A stretch of 26,907 nt of DNA from positions 1 through 26,907 of the forward strand of contig PDHQ01000399.1 of NCBI GenBank assembly GCA_003339415.1. The letters are read 5' to 3'. Position numbers and translations under genes: made by a program. The notes under the pieces are model-generated. The model worked only from the letters and a program-made list of their open reading frames with translations, did no database searches and was not told the origin of the DNA. Shown here one piece after another: positions 19,365 to 26,907 of the stretch. Source of the DNA: Ophiocordyceps camponoti-saundersi (nom. inval.). Lineage: Eukaryota > Ascomycota > Sordariomycetes > Hypocreales > Ophiocordycipitaceae. How positions within the stretch are numbered: the first letter of the stretch is position 1; the number at the start of each line of letters is the position of its first letter.

Positions 19365-19495
19365 ACACGTCCTATATTATCTCTAATAATATAAAGTAGC
19401 GTATTATAATTATAATTAGCTACTAAAGTTTAAATACTTTTAGTAATAATAATATAAATATAATATATACGCTTAGCCTCCGCTTTAAAAGCTTA
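19365..19495 (-). mobile_element. Block C', distal part
   Basis: Reverse complement of about 8757-8880, with landmarks such as the 'tagcttaagcttttaaag' end and the 'gcgtatatatta' run. It completes C' after the inserted segment. The homology stops at the same base where E ends in the left copy. Confidence 0.75.
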
Positions 19496-20289
19496 AGCTA
19501 CTTATTTATCTTTAAAAGTAAAGTTCTTATATTTTAAGTTAAATATAATAATAAAACTACCGCTAGGAAGTTAGCGCGCGGTAGTTATTATAAAATAGCT
19601 TATAGCTTTATTAACTTTTTAGATAATTTTTTAAAAAGTAAGCGTTAGAACTTTATTAACTATTAGGATATCTTTTACTAATATAAATACCTCCCTCTCT
19701 ATTCTTATTAAAACTAGCTATATAAGGGGCGTTATAAGAGGGGCGGAGTTTAGGGCGGAGTTTATAACTATACTAGCTTAAGTTAAAGCTTTAAGGGTAA
19801 AGTTTAACTTTTTACTTATTACCTTATAAAAAGTAGCTTTAACTAACTTTTAAATAACGCGGGAGATAGTAATAAGTAAGTTAAATAAGTTTTCGGAGGC
19901 TTATTAGCGCTACTAAAGCTTAGTAAACGCTATATTAAAAATACCTTATATAGGGCGAAAATCCTACGCGGAAATTACCTTAGTAAGTTTTTTATATATA
20001 AATTTTCAAATAAGATTTATTAGAGTTTAAAAAATATTAATAAATAAGTTATTAAAGTTAGTAATAATATTATATTAACTTTTACTTATACGCGGATATT
20101 ATTAGGATTAGTTAAGCCCCTAAGTTTCGCTATTAAATATTATTAATATTAATAGCGGACTAAGTAGCGGACCGCCTTATAACCTCGCGTTTAGGGTTAC
20201 TCCCTTAGCAGAGTTAAACTTTAAAAAGCAGAAAGTACTAAATTCTTATAATATTATAGCGTTAAGTATAAATAAGAACTTTAATTATC
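19496..20289. other. Unassigned region with GC-richer patches and a hairpin
   Basis: About 800 bp between C' and D'. GC-richer patches lie at 19555-19590, 19725-19770, 19855-19980 and 20090-20220. A perfect 9-bp inverted repeat, AACTACCGC (19555-19563) and GCGGTAGTT (19578-19586), encloses a 14-nt loop. No frame or family was recognised. Confidence 0.5.
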
Positions 20290-21818
20290 TAAAGTTATAA
20301 AAAAGTTAAAAGCTTTATTAATATAGCTTAGAAATATATAAAGGTTTTATTATTTTATAATAAACTTTATAATAGCTAATTTTAAAAAATAGCTAGATTA
20401 TTATAGCGAAGCTATAAATAAGTATAAAGTTAAAGTTAAAGGAGGAGATATTATTATATTTACTTTTTAACGTTTTTACCCTAGCTATTATTAATTTTTA
20501 ATTAGTACTAAAAGAGGAGAAGAGGCGATATATATAAAATTCTAATTTATAAACTTTTAAAATTAAGTAATATATATATTCTTCGCTTAGTCTTATACTA
20601 CTTTTATTATAAAGTAAAGTTAACTTTATTTAAAATAAAACTTTTAATAAAAAAAGTAATAATATAATTTTTTTTATAAGCTATAAGATAAGTAAACTTA
20701 CTTTTTATATATAAAGTAGTAGAATACTTATTATATTATAGCTTTACTATATAATATTTAATAATATATTTAAGTTAATAATATTTAAAATATTACTAAG
20801 GTTAGATTTTTAATATATATAATTTAATATTAAAAATCTTTACTTATATTATTATATTTTTATTATAAATTTTATTTATATTTATTATATTATTAATAAT
20901 AATTATTAAAGAACTCTACTAAGTTTTAAAATAATATCTTTTTATATATAATTATATTATTAAAACCTTATTTAATAATTTAATCTTTTTCTAAAAAGCT
21001 TCCTTATTATTTTATTATAAAGTTTACGCTAATACCTCTTTTATAATAAAAATATAACCTTTATTAATTAAGCGTACTTTTTTTTAAAAATAATATAAAG
21101 TTACTTTAAATTAAACTAAAGCTTATAAATAATATTTTAAAATATTATTATAAAAATACCGCTAAGTAATTTCCTTATTATAAAAGCTTAGCTTTACTTA
21201 AGGAGTTTATAGTTAATATTTATTATAATTATTTTAAAGCCTTAAACTTAAAGTAAAGTAGCGATAAAGTTAAAATAAATTATAAGCTATTATTTATATT
21301 ACTTAAAAACTTACTTTTAATAGTTTTTTTTAGCGTTTTAGTTATAATTATAGCTTATATTAAAGGAGTTCTACTTTCCTTAAAGCTATAAAAAAAAGGA
21401 AATTATAGCTATAATAGCTAAAAAGATATTATTAACTAATAAAATTAAAATAAAGTAAGCGCCTCCCTAAACTTTTTTAAACTTTACTATTTATTTAATA
21501 ATTACTTATATAAAAATAAAAATATTTTTTAAAATAATCTTATTAATAATTACCTTAGCTTTTAATAAAGTAATAAGTATAATAAATTTTTAAGTTTAAG
21601 ATTATTATAATCTAAAGTAAAGCTATATTTTAAGTAAAAAATTTTCGCGGTTACTATTAACTTATATAATATTACTTTTCTTTTTAAAGTTATTTTAAAT
21701 ATAGCTTACTATTACTATAAGGTAATAAAGGGAGCAGAGTTTACTTATAATATAAAAATAAAAAGTTTATATTTATATTATTATAATTATAAAGTTTATA
21801 AAATATATAAAAGTTAAA
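20290..21818 (-). mobile_element. Repeat D', inverted and more mutated copy
   Basis: Aligns inverted with about 9470-10980 of D; the D right end (E) is missing or unalignable. Compared with D it has lost not only CpA but most CGG, CGC and GGG runs (for example gcggag in D against gtaaag here). It abuts F' at 21818-21822. Its decayed frames have far more stops than D. Confidence 0.8.
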
Positions 21819-22344
21819 TTAATATTATTAACTTAATTTAAAATATACTTAATTATTTCCTTATATATTTTAGCTTAATATTTAATTTTCTTAGCTTTAA
21901 TTATATTTTTTAATTTATATTTTTTATTACCTCTCTCCTTTTAGATTTTACTTTAACATTACGCTAAAAACGCTTTAACTTTAATATTTTATATATAAAA
22001 GTAAAAAACCGCTTTTTACTTTTTATTATTTAAATAAAGTTTATAATAAATATTAAAAAGTTAATAATATAATTATATAAATAATTAAATATTATAGCTA
22101 GCTTAATAGTTTTAAAATTACCTTAATAATATAATCTTTATTTATATTTATAATAAACCTTAAAATTTACTTTTATAATCTTAAATATAAAGTATATTAA
22201 GTAATATTAATAAGTATAGCTAAACTCTAATTATTAATAAATATATTAAGATACTATAATATAATAAAAATTATTTATTAAAAAAGTAAAAAGGGATAAT
22301 TTAAAGCGATTTCTTACTTTTATAAGTAGTAACCTTAATATTAT

Positions 22345-24165
22345 ATAATTTATAGCCTAGTAAGTAAGACTTTATAATTAGGCTTTTTTAAAGCTTATAT
22401 ATATTTTTTCTTTTTAATAAAATATAAACTCCGCTTTTTAATTATTTTTTTTTAAAAAGTTAAAGCTTTTAACTTATAAGTTCTTTCCTTATCTTTTAGA
22501 AAATACCTTATACCTTTTTATTTTTAACTTTTTCCCCTTAATAAATATTCCCTTTTAAGTTATTAAAAATAAGGTTTATTTTACTCTTTTTAGTATTATA
22601 TTATAAAAATCTGCTAAGCTTAATAATATTCTTATTAGCTTCCTAAAAATTTATAAATAACCTATTATAATAATCTTAATTAAGCTTTTTTAAGGATATA
22701 TTACTTATAGATATTTCCTTACTTAATATTAAACTTTTAATATTATAGTTTTCTAAAAAGTAAGTAAAAGCTTAAAAGTTTATTAAACTTTAAGCGGTTA
22801 TTATTTTATCTCTCTCCTTAATATTATAAATAAGATCCTTAAAACTATAATTATAAAGAAAATATTTTATATAGTAAAGTTTATAAAAGTTTTATTATAA
22901 GGTTAAATAAGAAACTAGCTTAATAAGTTTATTAATAGCTCCTTACTCCTTTTAATAAAGTTTATTTATATTACTTAAAGCTTTTAAAGCTTTACTTCCT
23001 TTTTAATATTTAATATAATAAGTACTTTTAACTATATCTTATACTTTAAGCTAATAGAAATCCTTAACTTTCTTAGCTTCCTTAGATAAATTATAGCTTT
23101 CCTTTAATTTTATTTTTCTAACTATATCTTCTACTTAAAAGTTAATAGTAAACTATTAAACCTTTTCTTTATTTTTACTAAAGTCTTTTAAGGCTCCCTA
23201 CTCTCTTTAGTATTATTTATCTTATATATTTTATCTTTTTATAAAAGCTTAAAATAAGTAACTAATATACTTATTATTAGATTTAAAAATAATATAAATA
23301 TCTTTAATATTAAGCGTACCTTTACTTAAGTTTACCGCTAGCTTAAATAAGCTTAAAGTATTTACTATAATTAGATAATAAAATATAAAATAACTTTTTA
23401 GCTATTTAAAAGTAAGGTTCTTTACTTTATAAAAGCCCGCTTTACTAATATAACTTTATTAGTTTTTAATAAAAATATTATTTAAATAATATAAGAGGTA
23501 TATATACTTAAGGCTTAGATTTACTATAAACTTTAATAAAAGCTTTACCTTTACCGCTTTATAAAAAAGCTTATTTACTAATAGTTAGCTTTAACTAAGC
23601 TTATATTATTTACTTAAAGCTTTTTACTTTTTTAAGTAAAGAAAATTTATATTAAAGTTATTAAGTTTATAATTACTTTTAGCGCTATAATTAACTTTAC
23701 TTTAACTCCGCTAAATAGGGAACTTAAAAGCCTTATTTTTTAATAGCTAGCTATAACTTAATTAAAATACTTTTATATTATCTCTAAAGTATATTAAGCT
23801 ACCTTTTTTTCTTATAATAAGTCTAAAACCTTTATTCCCCTTATTAATATTTACTTATCTTATTATATTATTTATAGCTATTAACTCCTTTATATTAAAA
23901 ACCTTATAGTTTATACTTACTCCGCTTTTAAGAGAATTACTATATACCTTTACTAATAATATAAAGGTTAGCCTTACTTTATTTATATCCTTTTTAAATC
24001 CCTCTAATCCTCCTTTATTACTTAAATATAAACTCTAAATATCTCCTTTTAGTTTTTTAGGACTTTAAAGGCCTAATTTTATAAAAAATAATAGCTTCGC
24101 TAAAACTTTAAAAAGGCAAAGCTTTAAAAATATAGCTAATCTTCTAAATACCTTATTAATAAATT
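22345..24165 (-). pseudogene. F' ORF-B remnant
   Basis: Counterpart of 15141-16975 on the minus strand. The frame is the same, with additional TAA/TAG (for example in the segment matching the stop-free 105 codons of copy 1), so this copy is more decayed. Shared peptide-level pattern between the copies, despite many base changes, supports a real ancestral protein. Confidence 0.5.
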
Positions 24166-24699
24166 ACCTTAACTAAAACTTAGTATTACTTTATAAATTT
24201 ATTAAGACTTTTTAAAGTTTCTTAATAGCGCCTTAACTTAGCTTTATAATAATAAAATTAGCTTTAATAAGTTTCTTTATATTTATAATATTCTTATAAT
24301 TATAACCTTTTATTACTTTTATAATAATAAGGAAAATAAAATAATAGCTTACTTTACTTTATATTATAAATTAACTATTTATAAAAGGACGCTTTTATTT
24401 ATATTTCTTTTAAGTTTAATTTAAAGTTATAAGAACTTTAATAAAATATTTAATTATAAAGCTACTATAAGCTTACTTATTTTATAATTTATCTGCTTAT
24501 AACGCTTTTATTAATTTAACTTTTTTTTATTATTTAATAATATTTAAATATATTAAAATACTTAAGTATATAGTTTAAGCGTAAAGAATAGTTTTTAGTA
24601 TTTTTATTATATAATTACTGCTATCTATTTACTTTACTTTTTACTTTTAACTCCGCTCCTTACTTTACTTAGCTTTACTTAGCTTACTTAGCTTTCTTA

Positions 24700-25770
24700 C
24701 CCCTTTTCCCGCCTTACTTTTTACCTTATTCTTTACGCTTAATAATACCTCTAACTTTTATAAGTATATTCTCTAAGCTATTATTATTACTCTTTATTAT
24801 ACGCTTCTACGCTACTAATATAAACTTTATAAAAGGGGACTTTAGCATTTATATAAGGTTTAGCTTTAGCTTAAACTCCTTTATTACCTCCTCCGCTACC
24901 TCCCCCGCCCTTATCTCCCCCTTTACTCCCCTAATTACTTCTATAGCGGCCCTTTTTTTACCTTACTTGCCCTTTTTATTTTATTATCCCCCTTATCTTT
25001 TCTTACTTCTTTTAATTTATTACTTAATATTAATATAATAATAGTTAATATTTAAGCTATTATTTTATTCTCCGCCTTTATTTTTAGCTTTATTTTTAGC
25101 TTTAGCTTTCGCTAAATTAAGTTAAGAATATATTTTATTTTTTAAATCTTAATAAAAATATATTTAAAATAATTTACTTTTATATAATTAGCTACTTTTT
25201 AATTAATATTTTATAATATTTAATTAATATTATATTATAATTAGCTAATAATAAATTAGATTTTATTTAATTTTATATAAACTTTTAACTTTAACTTTTT
25301 TAAATAAAAGTTTAGCTTTAAGTAAGTAATAATAATAATTATTATTTTTATTAATAGCTTTATTATTACCGCTTTTATTATTACCGCTTTTATTATTATC
25401 GCTTTTATTATCGCCGCCTCTGCTATTATTATTTTTATTATCTCCGCCCCCGCCTTTAACTTTATTATTATTATTATTTTTATCTCTAGTCTAATAATTA
25501 AATTAACTATAGTTATTATTTCTTTTTACTATTATCGCTATTTTTACCGCTCTGCCCCTTACCTTACTAGCTCTAATAATTATTTATTTACTTTTAATAA
25601 GTATACTTAAGTATAATAAGATTAGTATATAAATCTCTTAAGGAGGAGGATTAGTAGCTATAGCGGAAAGAGAGGTATTAGAGGTAGCCGCTAAAGTAAT
25701 TACCTTAGCTAAAGCGCTAGCTTAGGCTATTATTATTATTATAATAAGGCGGAGCTTTAATATTTTATTC
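24700..25770 (-). pseudogene. F' ORF-A remnant
   Basis: Counterpart of 13496-14590. The segment matching 14440-14590 keeps the frame, including F-K-L-K-L-N near 24870 and N-N-S-L-E-N near 24780. The low-complexity linker (25365-25470) differs in repeat unit length from copy 1 by a multiple of three. There is no initiating ATG and the product is not recognised. Confidence 0.5.
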
Positions 25771-26779
25771 CGCTTTTAAGCGTAATATAAGTTAGCTTAA
25801 ATTTACTTTTATTTATAATTATTAGCTTAACTTTTTTTTACTTTATATTTTATTTTATACTTTATTTTATATTCCCACCTTTTATTAATATATTTAGCCG
25901 CCTTTATAGCTATTATATATAATTTATTTAAATAAATTTATAGCTTAGTTAGCTTTTAAGCTTTAGCTTTACTTTAGCTTTACTTACCTCTTAATATTAA
26001 TACTAAGCTTTTATATAATTATAATAATTAGCTAATTAAAAGCTTATATATTTTATTAGCTTTATATATAATTATATAATATAATATTATTTATTTTATT
26101 ACTTTTAATATAAGATTTTATAATTAGCTAATTAAGCTATATATAAAATATAAAAAAGGTTATAAAGCTTTTTATAAATAATATTAAATATTATAATATT
26201 ATTATTTTATTAATATATAGCTATATAACTTTTATTTTTTTCCTTTTATTTTAAAAATAAAAGGAAAGGTTAAAAAAAAGTTAAAAAGATATTTTTTTCT
26301 AAAAATAATAAAAAGAAAAAAAAGGAAAGGAAAAAGGAGGTAAAAAAGAAAAAGATATAGCCCTCCCTTTTTTAATTATTAATAGATATTAAAGCAGATA
26401 CCCCGCTACTTTACCTTACCTTTTCTTAGACTTTCCTTCCTCCGCCTTACGTTATACCGCCTCGCCTTATACCGCCTTATACCGCCCCGTACCGCCCTTT
26501 ACCGCCCTACGCTACGCTATACCGCCCCGCCTCTTCCGCCCTATACCTTATAGATATTCCTTTTTTTATACTCCTTTCCTTATTTTACTTTCTTATATTA
26601 TTTAAGATTACTCCTAAGTAGTAAACTTATTATATTTTATTATTATTAGCTATTTTTATATTTTTATATAAGCGTATAATAAGCTTTTTTTTTATAATTA
26701 GGGGGTTTTATTTTATTTTAAAAGATTTTTCCTACTTATTATATTATAAAAGCTTTAAATATTATAAAAGCTTTTAGTA

Positions 26780-26907
<128 letters not shown>

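Noticed and set aside
20185..20205. Telomere-like TTTAGGGTTA
   Set aside because: A single occurrence, not a tandem array, in a GC-richer patch.

Overview
The window is a stretch of extremely A+T-rich, TpA-dominated DNA with no intact gene. On both strands CpA and TpG are almost absent: I found only about 30 TG and about 50 CA by eye in 26.9 kb. CpG, CpC, CpT and GpC persist. This is the signature of repeat-induced point mutation (RIP, C-to-T at CpA), which is known from filamentous ascomycetes (Pezizomycotina). The organism is therefore most likely such a fungus, and the window an AT-isochore of RIP-silenced nested transposons, possibly pericentromeric or subtelomeric. The species cannot be read from the sequence. 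ATG is nearly eliminated and TAA/TAG are everywhere, so every coding trace below is a fossil reading frame.

Layout, left to right. 1-127 is a 9-bp minisatellite. 128-640 is a partial copy of a repeat here called D. 1046-1380 is an LTR-like unit (B), followed by the RIPped remains of a Ty3/Gypsy-like Gag (about 1740-2640, with a recognisable zinc-knuckle fossil) and a short RT-like remnant (about 5462-5614). Between them sits a 1.77-kb element with 203-bp direct terminal repeats (3569-5340). 5630-6250 is a more GC-rich, palindrome-rich block. 6295-6645 is an inverted copy of B. 6645-8600 is unassigned.

From 8.6 kb the window is a nest of mutually homologous blocks. Block C (8757-9455 plus 11345-12073) is split by a complete 1.87-kb D element (9466-11334) flanked by a 10-bp duplication. 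A roughly 5-kb element F (12074 or about 12450 to 17496) follows. An inverted copy of C (17497-18790 plus about 19365-19495) comes next, itself split by a segment holding an 18-bp tandem array. Then come an inverted, more heavily mutated D copy (about 20290-21818) and an inverted, nearly full-length second copy of F (21822 to about 26780). The window ends in an (AAAT)n tract. C-F-C' and F...F' therefore form very large inverted repeats.

F is the most interesting item. Both copies preserve the same two long decayed frames: one of about 365-400 codons starting at 13496, and one of about 610 codons starting near 15141. Their product I do not recognise. Everything about function is inference from mutated sequence. 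What is directly visible is the repeat homology, the mutational signature and the open stretches.
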